Below are positions 23,301-38,781 of a stretch of 64,000 bases of DNA, piece by piece. Where the stretch lies: positions 21,193,001 to 21,257,000 of the forward strand of contig OX327706.1 of assembly GCA_946807835.1 (NCBI GenBank), written 5' to 3'. This DNA is from Ailanthus altissimus. Taxonomy: Eukaryota; Streptophyta; Magnoliopsida; Sapindales; Simaroubaceae. The first letter of the stretch is position 1. Every line of letters starts with the position of its first letter. Both the position numbers and the translations under genes were made by a program. The notes beneath the pieces are model-generated. The model was not told the DNA's origin. It made no database searches and saw only the letters and a list, made by a program, of their open reading frames with translations.

Positions 23301-24447
23301 GTACTTGATAAAAGTAATTTGTCGCATTATTATCATTTATATCTTTTACACTAACGTTATCTTAATTAACAAGTTATGTAATTTTTCTAAATTTTAATTA
23401 TCAAAAGCTTGAAGTCTGCAGTTGACCCGAATAAAAAATTTAACTTAAAGTGGTAGAGAAGATCTTAGTTATTCAAGTCATGTGGCCTGTGGGACTTGAA
23501 TTGGATACATGCTATGCTAATGGGTAGGAGTAGGACGTGTGAATTGAAAATAAACCTCACCTTTACCATTATTAGGTTAAATATATTTGAAGTATCTGTC
23601 TTCTTTTATCCTAACTACTCTAGATTTTAGATATTAAAAAATAGACCCCACTTACACTATCATAATTCAGAGAAACGAACATTCGAAATATCCAGAACGG
23701 ATGGCTTAGTAATGGTACCAGAAAATATTAACTCAAAAGGGTTTTAGCTCAACTTACATCAAACAGTTCTTTATGGCTTGCTAATGATATATATATATAT
23801 ACACACACTCTTGATATTTGCCCCCTCGTTTAACATGGAAACAAAAGAAAATTGATCACAACAAAACCTATTATTGATTTATTTGGATATAACAGAAAAG
23901 TTTTAGGCTGGTTAAAATAACTCTCGTTCTCTTGTTTTATTTTTTATTTTTCATTGTTTGGGGTGTGGATGGGACAGAATGAGCAGCTGTAAATTAGTAA
24001 TTATGTCCCATCTCAACCTCTTAACCAAATCTCGTAAAGGTTTTCAATTATTTTGTACAATACTTAAAATGTGACAGAAGCTTGTTATGTGGCCATATAT
24101 GGTTGCATACATCCTTCAGAAAGATCATTTAATGTAAGTCTTGGCAAATTAATTGTTAAAATGAACTTTCATAAATTGAGAACAGACTTTGAAAGGAAAT
24201 AACATTGAATCACAACAACATCAGTTTTCCAGACACTGTTTGACAAATGAGAAGCTATGTACAATAAAACATAATCCAAATAAACATAAGTCGCCTGCTC
24301 ATCCTCCAGCAAACTTAGGCCCAGAAGGAACAGAGGGCATGAATACATATGGTTAACCAAACAACAGTACTAATAACAGTAAGCATATCATTATTTGCAA
24401 CTTCCATCATAACTTCTATTTCTTTCCGGGCTGCAACACAAAGATGT
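23301..24447. other. Intergenic, no gene seen
   Basis: AT-rich DNA with no supported coding frame. The segment next to 24447 is the 3' flank of the cysteine protease gene. Confidence 0.4.
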
Positions 24448-26612
<2,165 letters not shown>

Positions 26613-26687
26613 TTTTGCTTAGTTTCTTGAACGGGAAGATAAGAGAATGGAAGAGGTGGTGGTGGCGAAGAGCAGGACGTTAATGGG

Positions 26688-26695
26688 TTTATATA
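26688..26695 (-). promoter_or_regulatory. TATA box of the cysteine protease gene
   Basis: The minus strand reads TATATAAA about 76 bases upstream of the ATG at 26612, a suitable position for a plant core promoter with a short leader. Confidence 0.65.
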
Positions 26696-26799
26696 GAAAA
26701 AGGAAAACAGTGTAATATTCAAGAGTTAGGTAAATAATTGAAGGTAAAATAATAATAAGAAGTGGTGATATAGCTGAAGTGGTAAAAACAGGTGAAAAT

Positions 26800-28812
26800 G
26801 ATACATCGAGTTTGACTAGTGGCTTTGCCCTTCGGTCACTTGAAATATATAGTAATTAGTAATTTTCATTTAAAAATCTATTATGGGAAATGGGGGTGGC
26901 AGAAAAGCCATGGTTTCAGCCTCTGAGCAAATGGGATTTTGCCACGTCTAATGTCTTTATGGGTTCCTTAGAGCTGGGGATATTGCTTGCTTCAAAGCCA
27001 CTAGTCAAACTCGAACTTTGTGCTTGGCTGACAGGAAAATTTCGGTCCAATAAAGTAAAAGGGTTTTTCTTTTTAACATCAATAAAGTAAAAGCCTAAAG
27101 GTGCATAAAAAAAGCTAGGATATGATATAATTTGAAAAATGAAAATGGATTGAATCAGAAATGCATGTGCTTTTCTGACTCTTAGATTGATTGAGTTGCG
27201 GCAGAATACTTCAGTGGAGGGCTAAGTGGTATCTCTTGCAGAGACCTGTTTCATTTACATCATCCATGCAACTGGTGACAACTAAATTTCAGTGCAGTTA
27301 TTAAATATCGAGGCCCATTATCATGGAAAAATAAAATATGGGGGATCTGTCTGCGTGTTTTAGGATTTCGAAATTCGAATTCCTATATAATTGCAAGTGA
27401 TTCAGAATCGCCTAAAAATAGTAAATGAGTTTATCCCGTGGGCGGCATAACGACTTTTAATGCTAAGAGAAACCACCAGTTTCATGATCTTGGCCGGCCC
27501 TGACGTTAAGCGTAAGCCTGCTCTGCGGCACATTAATGTCTCCTTTATTATATGATATCATATCTCCAAGTGGTGAACTAGATTGAATATTATTTTCAGC
27601 TTAAGAATTGGGATTGCAACTATGAAATAAAGAGTAAATTCGTGAGCCGACATCTAATTTGATCAATCCCTCCCATGCATTGGGTTCTGAAAACTGTGTT
27701 TTTTCTTTATTGGGTTTCTAAATTCAAGATGGGAAAGTGTTGTCCGCTTATATAGAATGTGAATGCCAAATCGACAAGTGAAGGGAGTAGATTGGTATGA
27801 AAAGAGTGTCATTTTTGTAATTTGAGACAATTGACTGAATATTAATTAAATGGTCATCCTGGGCAATCCCGCTCCTAATCTAACCGTGTAAAAGGACTGG
27901 GCTGCTGATGCTGTTCACAAGGTCACGTTTCTTCATCTGATAACTTATCTGGAAAAATCCATCCTCAATTCTTTAATTAGAATGTTAGATTAGATTAAAT
28001 TAGATCCAGCGAGCAGTCAGTGTGGTATGGTGAACATACAAGCCACAAGGAACCCCCAACCAACTAAACTACTCTGCCAGAGTGCCGAGCCAGTTCCATA
28101 AAAAAACTTCCCAAGAATCTATTTCTATCGATAGCAACTTGCTGAATGGATAAGAAAGGACAAAATGTCTGAACTGTGTTACTAAAAATCTTTAATAGAA
28201 ATAATTTCTTCCAACTTTCTTTATGGTCTAGCTATGGCTTGTAAAGCAAAAGATAACTTCAAGGTGGACACTGGTGTAGTTTCCACGTCCTTCTTTCCAA
28301 GTTCGGTGGATTCTTCCGATAACCTGAAGAAATCATTTCTTGTGAAGTGAAACTTTTTTCATTTCTTTTTATTTATTTATTTATATATTTTTGTTTTGGC
28401 AAAGAATGAAAATTTTATTACAATGAGAATCATTTCTATCAAAGCCAACTGAACGACATTCTGTAATTCCTATCAGAAGATTATGTATAAAAAAATTTCA
28501 AGCAGGTAAGATACAAGCTTCCTGCAAGGTATCAATGCAGGAACTCTTAGTTGTCATGCCTCTTCCATGAAAATAAAAACCCAATCACCCCAACAAAAAA
28601 TTAAACGGAAATGAAAAATGTGATACTTAGGACTAACTTGAACTGCAAGTGCACGTATCCAATGGACAACTGTAAGATGTGCCAACTCTTATGTACCCAC
28701 CACCTGGTATGACCATCTGCATGTCTGCCTCGTGATTTAAATATCTTGGTGCTGGAGGCCAGCAGTCCAAATTCACACAGCATATATAATGTGAATATCC
28801 TTTGCTAAAATT
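26800..28812. other. Intergenic, no gene seen
   Basis: No coding frame with family similarity was found. It holds the upstream region of the protease gene and the 3' flank of the GT43 gene. Confidence 0.4.
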
Positions 28813-31800
28813 TTAATTTTTTTCAGAACTCCTTGCAGTAACCTGTGTGTCTGTCACTTTTGCTTCATGCTTTCTCTTACTTCGAGAACTGTGTTTTGAT
28901 CTGGATGATCGAGGCTTTGAAGTACGCTTAACTGTGTGCTCTTGGATGCTGTTGACTACTTTCTCATTAGATGGCAGTTCAGGAGGAGCATCTGGCCATG
29001 GTGTATGTTTCGATGGAACGGTGATGTCCAAAGGTGGGTCAATTATCCATCTGTATGAAAAACAAACTAAGCTTCAGATACAAAAAAAAAATTGTTGGAC
29101 CAGGGGACAAATTTGATAAAAGGAAGACAATTATGCAAAACCACATATAACCTATCACATAATCAAAGATAAATGCAGAAGAGATTGAGAAACAAATAAT
29201 AGAAGCTTTGTATTCATATCCTATTACCTTGTAATAAAAGTAGGATAGGGGCAAAAAAATTCAATATTTCCAGTGGGTTGCATTCATAAGTGACTTTCAG
29301 ATTGTCTCAAGTTCAAAGCACAAACTCACAACTTGAGGGGTGAAGAAATCACAGTCATGAAAGACAACTGCTGACAAAATTGGTTTAGCAAATGAATTAA
29401 AGAACCATACAGCTATATTGAAGACAGGCTTCAAGCAACAAGATCCCAGAAGCCTCGCCCTCATGCCAGGAGCAAGGTGGAGTGAGGTGTGCTTGCCCAT
29501 TAGCACACACGAGTTTGGTGGATAGACGAATTTTTGCCTATGGTGGAGGATTGAGAAGACTATATATGTTCACCATCAGACAAAAATTTGATCAGGGCAG
29601 TTTTATATGGAAAATGAAACTTTTGGTGATATATGGAGCATAATATATAGTTGGTTACTACTGAATTTATTGAAATCTTTGAAGTGCCAACAAAGAAGAA
29701 CAATGTCGAACAAACGAACTTGTTTGCAACAGCAAAACCTTACCTATGCCAAGCACCATATACTGTGCAGCCATGACGAGGAACAAAACCTGAAGTATAA
29801 TGGTTTAGATGGAAGTTTCTTTTTCATTTCTTCTTCCGTGGATAATGTTTTAGGCAGATTGGTTTTTTGCTTTTCTGATTAAACTGTTACATGTGCATTT
29901 TATTACATTCAAGATTAACCCCTATCCATGCAAACAAAAAAAATGCAACATGACCCTCCCACAATTCATGCACAGGTAACCAATAAAGCTTCGATAGATA
30001 CCTTCATAACAATGTTGTTTGCCCTGAGATCAAATAATGTGCAAACTTGCTCTTGCATAAGCATGAGCACATGCACATGCACACACCTATATGTTTTAAC
30101 CTGCTAATCAACTCATGTTTATTTGACATTAAACATCTCCCAAAAATACAGTAATATTTATTCCATCCAAGCACCCATTCTGCTCCTGGTATAAATTTTT
30201 TGGTAGTCTAGACAGAGTTGCAGGGTATCTTTCCTTTCTTGGCATCCCAAATAGATGGGGCTTCATCCTTAAATAAATGTAGGGTTCAAGTAATCTAAGT
30301 AACTAAAGCAACTCAATAAGAAGAAGAGTAACACAGAAACTCCAATGTCCAAAGGGATTGTGCCTTGAAAAAGTTACTTTGTCATTGAGATAACATTCCA
30401 TTCACAAAAACACGAACTTAATTATGCACTGTAATATAATCAATTAACTAAAACAAATTAACAATCATGACTTTGTAGGAAAGAGAAAAAAGGATGTTCT
30501 GGTGACAACTTAACAAACTTTATGCTTAGGACACAAAAGCGTCAGACATGAAAGCTGACTCGAGTTTCAGCAGGGATACAGTAGCATAATTCAACTTGTA
30601 ATTGAATTAACAAGGAAAAATACATCCACCAATGTCATCACTCATAGAACAAACAACCATGTGCCCATAACCATCAATGGACTGGAAGTAAAAAATTGGG
30701 GAAAAATTAAAGATATTATTTTACTGATGTTTTGAGTGTATAGGAGGATGCGTTTCAGATATATGGGTATGCGACAGACAAAGCATACAGGAATATGAGC
30801 ACAAGGAAACACCATAGACTTAGTTCTTACGTCGCATTATATAAACAATTCTACTTAAAGATCAGAAAGAATGTCTCCAATAATAAATTTAACATATCTA
30901 TACAAATTTATAAAATTCCAAAGCAAAATATCACTTAATATGTTGCTTGGCAGCTCATTGACCACACAAAATTACAGCATATTGTAGCATTCAAACAGTT
31001 AAGATCTGCTTGGCTACTGATTATCAAGTCAATCTATACAGTTCCTCCAAAGTTTAATCAATGATCACTCTGATTCTATTATGCTATATTTTTTCTAGAA
31101 GACACATCAGAGATTGAAGAGAATGGTCACTGGACATTCAAAATGACATGGCACCACTAAACATAAGCCACTACTGGCTCCGATACTTATCTAAGCAAGC
31201 ATGCCATTAATGATCACTTGAATGTACCAAACTCATGCAGCAAAATATCATATAATAGCAAGAGAAAAAGATTCAAGACTTACCCTGGAGGAAACTTGCT
31301 ATCAGCACGAGCTTCAACACGAAGCCACCAAACAAGAACTTGGCGCCCGCAGCTTCCAAGTGGTTCCACCACTGAATGGTCCTTCAGCAGAGATAGTGGA
31401 CTCTCAATATCCTCCACGCCCTCCAGTAAATCTAGATCATTAATCCACTCTGGTTTATCTTCAGCTTCCTTCCAAAGCAACCTAGAATTCAACACAAACC
31501 CAGCCCATTCAAGTTTCCGGGGCAGCACCATGGCCCTATCGTCAATGTAAGTTGCACTCTTTGTCACATACGGCAGCTGGTTAAAAGTATGCCATCCAAC
31601 CAAATTATTGGATGAGTTACAAGCTGGACCTTGGACGGGCATTGCAGGGTTGTCCACACCCTCCTTCTCCAACATGGCTGATGATGATTCATCCTGATTA
31701 CCTGTAAGAGCAAGTACTCCAACCGAAACAGCTCCGAACCATTTTACATTTTGGATCTCATCAAAGAGTTCCATACTGTGCATATTACTATCATCCGCAA

Positions 31801-33050
31801 ACATCACAATCCCATTCAGCTTCTCGTCTCTCACAACTCTGGTTTACCAAACACCTACTTGGTCAATAAATCTTCTAATAACCCCTTATACACTCTACTG
31901 AAGTAAAAAGAGAATAAAGTAAATATCCAATACTGAAACAATCAGTGTATTTCTTTTTCTTGTCAATCATTATCATTTGATAAATTATAAAATGAATTTT
32001 CATTTCTTACCTACATGGCTGCAACCTATATGCGACATAAATATACCATTAAAAGTAGGCTTTAATCAACCCTTTCTCACTCAATTTTGACAACAATAAG
32101 TGGTAATTGGCAAGTAAACCCATAATGGCCAATAAAATTACTCTTTCTAAAATTCTATCCATGGGATTTCAAAATGATTGGCCCAACTATAATGTTAGTC
32201 AAATTAAATTAATTGGTTTTCCTTATAACTATAATGCATAAGAAACTTAAAATTAATCAGCAATCGAAAAATAAACAGCAAATTATGAAACAAGAATTGA
32301 CCTCAAAGCGCGAAGCCGCATTTTAGCCTCCAGTCTATGCCTTTCTTCCCACGAGTTTGGCATTTTCTGGTCAATTCCAACGTGAATAGTCCTCAACTTT
32401 GACTTGGCAATCAACGACGCCGTTTCATTGGTGACTCCACCAGCCTCCACCACGATCCAAACCAGATCGTAGGGCACCAGCATCAGCGAGTGCATCACAC
32501 CGGTCAGATGAAGCGTCTGGAATGTCCGTACGTAAGTGGGAGTCACCGCGATCACAGTCCTCGGGCTCTTGACCCCGAAATGAGCCCGCTGCTCTCTCTG
32601 CACTCTCTCGATTATCTTGTGCGCCTTCATCACCTCGGTCGGGTTAGGGTGCGGCCACGGCCGGATCCGGATCCCGTGCCTACCCACCACCACTCTCGAG
32701 TTCGAATTCGGCGTCGTCGTCCAGTTCACGAAGGGGTCATCCACATTGACAGCTGGAGTCGAGGAAAGAACAGTTGTCGTCAGGTCACTGGCCGCGTTCC
32801 GAAGAAACGGCGCCGTGTAGAGGTTCGTATTCGTCGTAGCGGAAGTTGAGAAAATGAAGAAAAACACCAATCGCGAGAATCGGAAGCCGAGGACCAAACT
32901 GATTAAGCAGCAAAGACCGTGAAGGACAAGCCAGAAGACAGCGGCGGGGGACTTGATCGCACTGTCGGAGGACGAATCCAACGGTGCCGATCCTCGGAAG
33001 CTGTTGTTCCGACGGCTCAGATAGCTCTGCTGCAACGCCGAAAGCTTCAT
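28813..33050 (-). CDS. IRX14: GT43 glycosyltransferase, IRX14-like (xylan backbone synthesis), 3 exons
   Basis: Exons are 32302-33050, 31284-31838 and 28813-29050, giving 513 residues, close to the roughly 525 known for IRX14. It is a type II Golgi membrane protein: a short cytosolic N-terminus (MKLSALQQSYLSRRNNSFRG) and one membrane anchor at about residues 37-69. The catalytic domain begins near TVIAVTPTYVRTFQ. Family landmarks are HSLMLVPYDLVWIVVEAGG, KMRLRALR at the first junction, and the nucleotide-sugar/metal site VMFADDSN (Asp265-Asp266). The C-terminus is Ser/Lys/Arg-rich, as in IRX14. IRX14 acts with IRX9 and IRX10 in elongating the beta-1,4-xylan backbone of secondary walls; it may have a partly structural role. 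The second intron is 2.2 kb. Confidence 0.93.
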
Positions 33051-34559
33051 TTTCTCTAAGCTCCCACTTTTGCTAGAGAGAGAGAGAGACCGTGAGGGGG
33101 TATTTGATTTGATTTGATTTGTTTGTATTTGTAATTGTCGGGAAAGTTTGTTTGTTGAGTGAGTTGGTTTAAGGAGATGGTAGTAGGGGGTGAGGAGGTG
33201 GGTAATGGGTTTAATGTAATGTGTTGTTTAATCAAATGATTTGGTTACTTTGGGTTTAAGATTGATGAATGGCGATTGTGGATTGTGAATTTGCGTGTTG
33301 TTTGTTGATTTGCATTCTCTTGCTGCTGCTGCAGCTCTACCCTCTATCTGTTATTTTGTTACAGTGAGTTGAAGAAAGGGACTTTAGGCCTTGGATGTAG
33401 GGCCAAGCCTAACTCGCTGGGATTAATGGTTGATTTTGGACACATTAGCTTTGGGTCTTCAAAATTATTACGAAATTTATGGTATTTTGTCTTGGACGAT
33501 TCTACTATTAACTGTATAGTCAACGCATGAGTAACTAATACCAAGACGGCAATACTTACCAAGTTCGTTTTACCTTTTTCGGATTTTTCTTTATTATGAA
33601 ATTTACTATTATTTTGGATCTTTATCTAGGTGCATCTAGATATCATATAATTAATACAATTAATAAATGCAATTTAATTTTCGCATTTGATTTTGGATTC
33701 AACTTATTAATACAATGCCATAAGAGATTATGTATCGTGTTAATGTGATATCACATATGGTAAGATTTAAATTTAAAACACAAACTATTAACGTCATATT
33801 ATATCCCACTAAATAACTTTCACATTATATTTTACTAAATAAGCATTATAAATAGTATTATAATCTTAATGTAATAAATTTAATTAAATTCTTGTGCTGT
33901 GAAATTTTATTTTATAAGTTACGTTTATACTAAAAGAAATGAACTTTACATCTTTAATTATGTTGCTTCCAAGATCTCAAGTCTAATTTATTAGAGTCAA
34001 AAATGATCAACCTAACTTAAGGCCAATTCAAGACTCAACTAATAATCCTAGAGCGGTTAGACTTAATTTAAAGCTGACTAGAGCTCGCTACTAAGTATAC
34101 ATTAGATTGGTCCTTCATTGGGCACTATGGTCGAGGAGCCCCTATTCCTAATAGGTCAAACATTGCTTCCGATGTTGCTCTAATACCTATTGAGAACCAA
34201 CAACATTGCCAATATTGAAGACTTCTCCACTTAGATCGAGAAAGTACTCACACCTTTTAACAATGAGGACTTACCTAATATTTTCAATAATGTACTCATC
34301 CTAAGAGTATTATAGGTGAGAAAGTTATGCCACCTATCCCACAACACTAGAGAATCTAGGTTAGGCAATATACGTCACCCACGTTTCATTAAAAAATACA
34401 GAATGCGTGACAACTAATTGATAATGCCTATAATTTCAGATAACACCTACAACCTCCAAATAATGAAGAACCTATGACATGCATTAACTGCCTGACCAAA
34501 CTTATAAAATAAAATATTATGACTCACTCGCAAAGACAAGTAAATGAATACTTGAACTG
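33051..34559. other. 5' flank of IRX14-like gene and AT-rich intergenic DNA
   Basis: Just upstream of the ATG the minus strand holds a CT-rich leader (ctctctctctct, 33074-33091 region), common in plant 5' UTRs. No gene is seen beyond it. Sequence from about 34000 looks like old repeat debris without clear family. Confidence 0.4.
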
Positions 34560-37467
34560 TTGATAAGGCGTAAAAACACTAGTCTGATCAGTACTCTAAC
34601 TTTCATATTTTACTCCCAATAATGAATATTTGGCTATTTAATTGTGTTTTTGATCATAAATAGATGTATGACAAAAAATAAAACGTATAGGAACAAATGA
34701 AAGGCTAATCGGACGTAAAATAAAGAAGTTACACTCAAAATATGAAAGTGTCTGATTAGGCCTGAGGCTGCGGTCGTGGGTACAGAATCCCATGGTCGTA
34801 GTGCCCATAAGCCAAGGTTACGGCCCTCATACGGAAAAGTTCAGTTTTCTTTATTTTTGGTCTCCTAACATGATTTGGACTCCTCAATGACGACCTTAGG
34901 GTTTTTAATACCTATAAAAGCACAATTTTAAGAGTCAAAACACACACTTTAGAGAGGAAAAAACTTAGAGAAAGAATTTACAACACAAAATCAAATATCA
35001 AAGCCAATAAATCAAGATTCAAGATTAAGACTAAAGATTCAAACCAGGGAAGAGAGAAAAGCGCATCAAGGCGTCTTCTAGATTAGTTTTTCTTCTCTTT
35101 TCTTATCATTATGTTTTTGTTCTTACTGTTATTCATAGATTAGTTTGATACTCTTAGTTTTGTGAAGAGCTAAACTTGTTATTCTAGGGTTAGACTATGT
35201 GAACTTAGTATGTAGTTGAATTTTATTGATTCTTAATTTATAATTTTAATACATATAATTGATTTATTTTATCTTGATCTTAATGCTTTCATTATACCTG
35301 ATCAATATTTTGAATGATTGAGGAACCATGATGAACTTGACAAAGGAATTTATGTGTTTAACTTAGGATAGTTTGATGCATGATTATAGAGTAACAACTA
35401 TGAGTTCTATCTAAGATAGACATATACCTAGGTGGCATATATGGCATAATTTAGATTTAATCTTAATAAATTACATTCTAATTTGATTATCATTGACATA
35501 TAGGTGATTGTTAAAATGCGTAATATAGTCACCCGACCATCGACAGAGGCTTGTGATAAGATTAGTGTCTAAACCAATCAATTCGTATTATTGATTAACT
35601 AAGATATTAATGCGTCCAATGAAATATTAGGGGATGAGTCTATACCTTAGATTATTATCTTTTGGTAAATTTATCTCTTATTTGTTGTAATTTATGTTGA
35701 TTTAATTGATAAAATTAGGTTAGTAAAATAACATCTAGATTTTAGTTTTCTAAATAAAAGTTAAGTAATTATAATTTTAGTACTTGATTGAAATAATTAG
35801 ATTAGATAGTCCATGTGAGATCGATACTTTAACTTTAAATCCTATATTATTTGATACGATAGCATACGCTTACACGCTTAACTACTATAAGATCAATCAA
35901 CTGTTTAAATGACTACATTTTCTCACTATTCACCAAATTGCTTACTTAAGTATTAAAGGAACATTGTTGAAAACTACTACCTATACATTCTTAATCAACT
36001 TTGTGATTGCAGCAAGTACTCCAGACCACTAAAAGAAGCTTAAGACGAATAACAACAACAACTCAACTACATAATTCTACAATTCCACAGATATATAAAA
36101 TTCTTTCTTGATTGAGGACTCTAAGCTTGACTAAATACCAAAAATTCATGAAACATGTTGGTTTTTTCTTAAAAAAAATGGAGGAAAAAAGTAATGGAAG
36201 TCAATAATCCTAAACCAAGAAAGAAGGTAGCCCAAGATAAGGCAACTAGAGAACGACATTTAAATTAAAGCACAACACCAAAACTTTAACTTTGAAAGAT
36301 GCAATATGAAGAAGTAAGATCAGTAAGAGTATAATTTTAACTATAAAAAAAAACTATAAGACAGCCTAGAGTGGATACAATATTTGTTGAATAAGCTAGA
36401 AGTGGCTCGAGAAGAAAGAGAGATTATGAAGAAGTGTTAAGAGAATGTTATGAATTCTCAATGCAGATCAGATGAGAGTTGAGATCCTTATGGAAAGAAT
36501 GACTAATCGTGAGGTTAATCAATGCACCAGTGTTCTTCCACCAATCAACATAGGTGAAACAAGCAGGTGGTCCACCTAAAAAGAGAAGCAAAAATGGGTA
36601 TAAGTGTAGGGAGCCTCAAAAGGCATAAGGACCCATACCTTAGAGTGAGATATCATAAGAGAGGCAAAAGTACTCATCACTAGTCAAATCATATATGGTT
36701 GATTCAGTTAGAGTAAAATAAACCCGTTCTAGAAAAGAAAAATGATGAAGATTGGAATGGGCATGACTCTTAACGACTCTTAAGGGCTAGTGTGGTCGAA
36801 GGTAGATAATGAGAGGAAGCCTTAGAAAAGATAGTAAAATGGCTAAAATGAGGAACAATAAAGCTTGTATAAATGAGGTAGTGGAGAGAACCAACTTTAC
36901 AAGTTGAGATTGAGAAAGATAGAAGATTGCCACTCATTAACAACCTCAAAGATATAGAACTATTTAACAATATTCAAATTGCTTAACATTGACACCTATA
37001 ATGGGACTTCTGACCCTAACTATTATGTAGACTAGGTAATTGGTCTCTTATCCATTGCTGGACATAGGTAAAATGAGGTGTGTAAGCTATTCCACATAAA
37101 ATTATAGGGACATGCTCTTTTGAAGCATTGAAAGCTCAAGCACAAGAGCTTCTTGTTATATAGATAATTAATCAACATATTCTTTAAGTATTTTTTTAGG
37201 AGCATGTGATCAAGTTGAGAATCTTCGACGGTTGAGAAAGATCAAACAAAGACAACTTAGGAGCATGAAGAAGTTTTTAGAAAGATTCTACAAATAGGAA
37301 ATCCAAGTTGGGGCCTTAACCTTACCAATCACCCATGAAGCACTGAAGGATCATCTACAACCTCCCTTGCAGTCTCAACAACAAACCTAAAGTCCTCAAT
37401 GACATACAAGGCCTCTTCCCTAGTATTAAAATCAACAATTTATTGAGCAGCCTTGGTACTACTTGTT
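34560..37467 (+). mobile_element. Decayed Ty3/gypsy-like element: LTR-like 5' part and gag remnant
   Basis: The part 34560-35940 resembles the 5' section of plant gypsy LTRs, including a TATA-like cctataaaagcac at 34910 and, near its end, ccatgtgagatcgatactt at 35809. Downstream, broken plus-strand frames give gag-like wording: GTSDPNYYVD near 37005, and MKKFLERFY with GALTLPITHEALKDHL near 37270-37350. Stops are frequent. No pol domains or clear second LTR were found, so the boundaries are approximate. Confidence 0.45.
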
Positions 37468-37965
37468 GGAATTTTTACTTACGTGTCATCCCATTATGTA
37501 TAAATAGTTAATTATAGTATTTATACAATTATCATTTCTAATTAAATCGTTAATATTATTAATTATTAAATGGTAATATGCTTATTACGTTTCAGACATT
37601 GAATGATTTGAAAGAGTTCAGATCTAGTCTAAAGGAGTTTATATCAGTGCTAAGAGTTAGCAACGCTAATAGTTATAAGTACTAAGAGTTAGTGATGCTA
37701 AGAGTTAGTAGGTTGTAAGAGTTAGCGAAATCTAAGGAGTTAAAAACTTGTCTGAAATCGGACAAAGACCTGAGAATATACTAGTAATGATGTAGCTACA
37801 AAGAGTTGCATATGGTGTTAGAAAATGTCATTATGTAAATATGTTCTCAAATACTATGTTCTTGGTCTAATTTCATCCATGCGAGTCTATTGATAAAATT
37901 CATTAATATAAATTAGTATATGTCTATATCTGAATGGTCAAGATAGCTAGTTGTTGAGGGAGAAA
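37468..37965 (+). mobile_element. LTR remnant related to 1-1800
   Basis: It starts tgttggaatttttacttacgtgtcatccc and matches, in reverse complement, the DNA ending at 1800. Matching blocks include tgacatgtaagc/gacacgtaag and tagactcgcat. The oligomer ctaagagttag is repeated several times at 37650-37730. No coding capacity was seen. Confidence 0.55.
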
Positions 37966-37989
37966 ATGTCATTCTCCCTCTCGAAGTTA

Positions 37990-38781
37990 TGTTGAAGCGA
38001 AGAACTCAAGATTCAGCCTAAAATCCTAACCTCCTTGCGCAGCAGAATAATCTGTCAATCAAGCAAAAACAACAAGAATCCAAAGTAGAAAACAAAATAG
38101 CACAACACAATCTTACGTGGTTCAGTAAATTACCTACGTCCACGGTGGATCCAAGGATTCTAGCCTCTCTTATTATAACTCTCTAAAGATTTTACAAGAA
38201 AAACCCAATGAAGAACCCTCAAAAGGACCTAAACATTTAGTGAACCCTTACTCTACCACGAACAATGATCACCCAAACAACGGTTCCACCCTAGCGCACA
38301 CAAGCACTTAGTCTCTACCCAATTCTTCCTCTCTCTTAGAGTCTCTCTTAATGCTTAATCTGAAATCAAGGGTTTACAAGTGTTTATATATGGTGTATTT
38401 CGTGCCTACTAACCCTATTCCTTATTGGAGTAAGAGTTCATTTGTTTTGGAAGTCCAAAACTTTTCAAAACTAGAAATCCTGAAGAAAAATGGACTTCTG
38501 AAGCGTCTGACGCCGCGGCGCTCGTCCCTGGACGCTGCAGCGCTGGGTTGCTGTCCTGGGCACCGTGGCGCTCAGCCCTGTATGCCTATCCCATGTTTTC
38601 TTATTTCTTTCACATCTTTGAGTCTCGTTTTGCTTCACCCTTTGTGTCTTATACGTCCTAAACTTCTCCATACGTATCCCACACGTTCTAGACTTCTTGT
38701 AACTCTTCACTTTGGTATTCATCTCAATTCTTGTCCAATCAAAATTGTTAAATCACTAATTTTTTAATATTAATCTTAACA
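37990..38781 (-). mobile_element. Solo LTR of the E2/E3 copia family
   Basis: It starts tgttgaagcg, as the E2 LTRs do, and shares ttacgtggttc, cctacgtccacggtggatc and the GC-rich module (gccgcggcgctcgtccctgg, ctgcagcgctggg) at 38505-38575. It ends ...aatcttaaca. No internal element sequence or second LTR is adjacent. A 5-base duplication was not found, so it may be an old or partial copy. Confidence 0.75.

Noticed and set aside
37650..37740. Repeated ctaagagttag units, considered as a CRISPR-like or regulatory array
   Set aside because: The units are degenerate, tightly spaced and inside an LTR remnant; CRISPR arrays are not expected in a plant nuclear genome.
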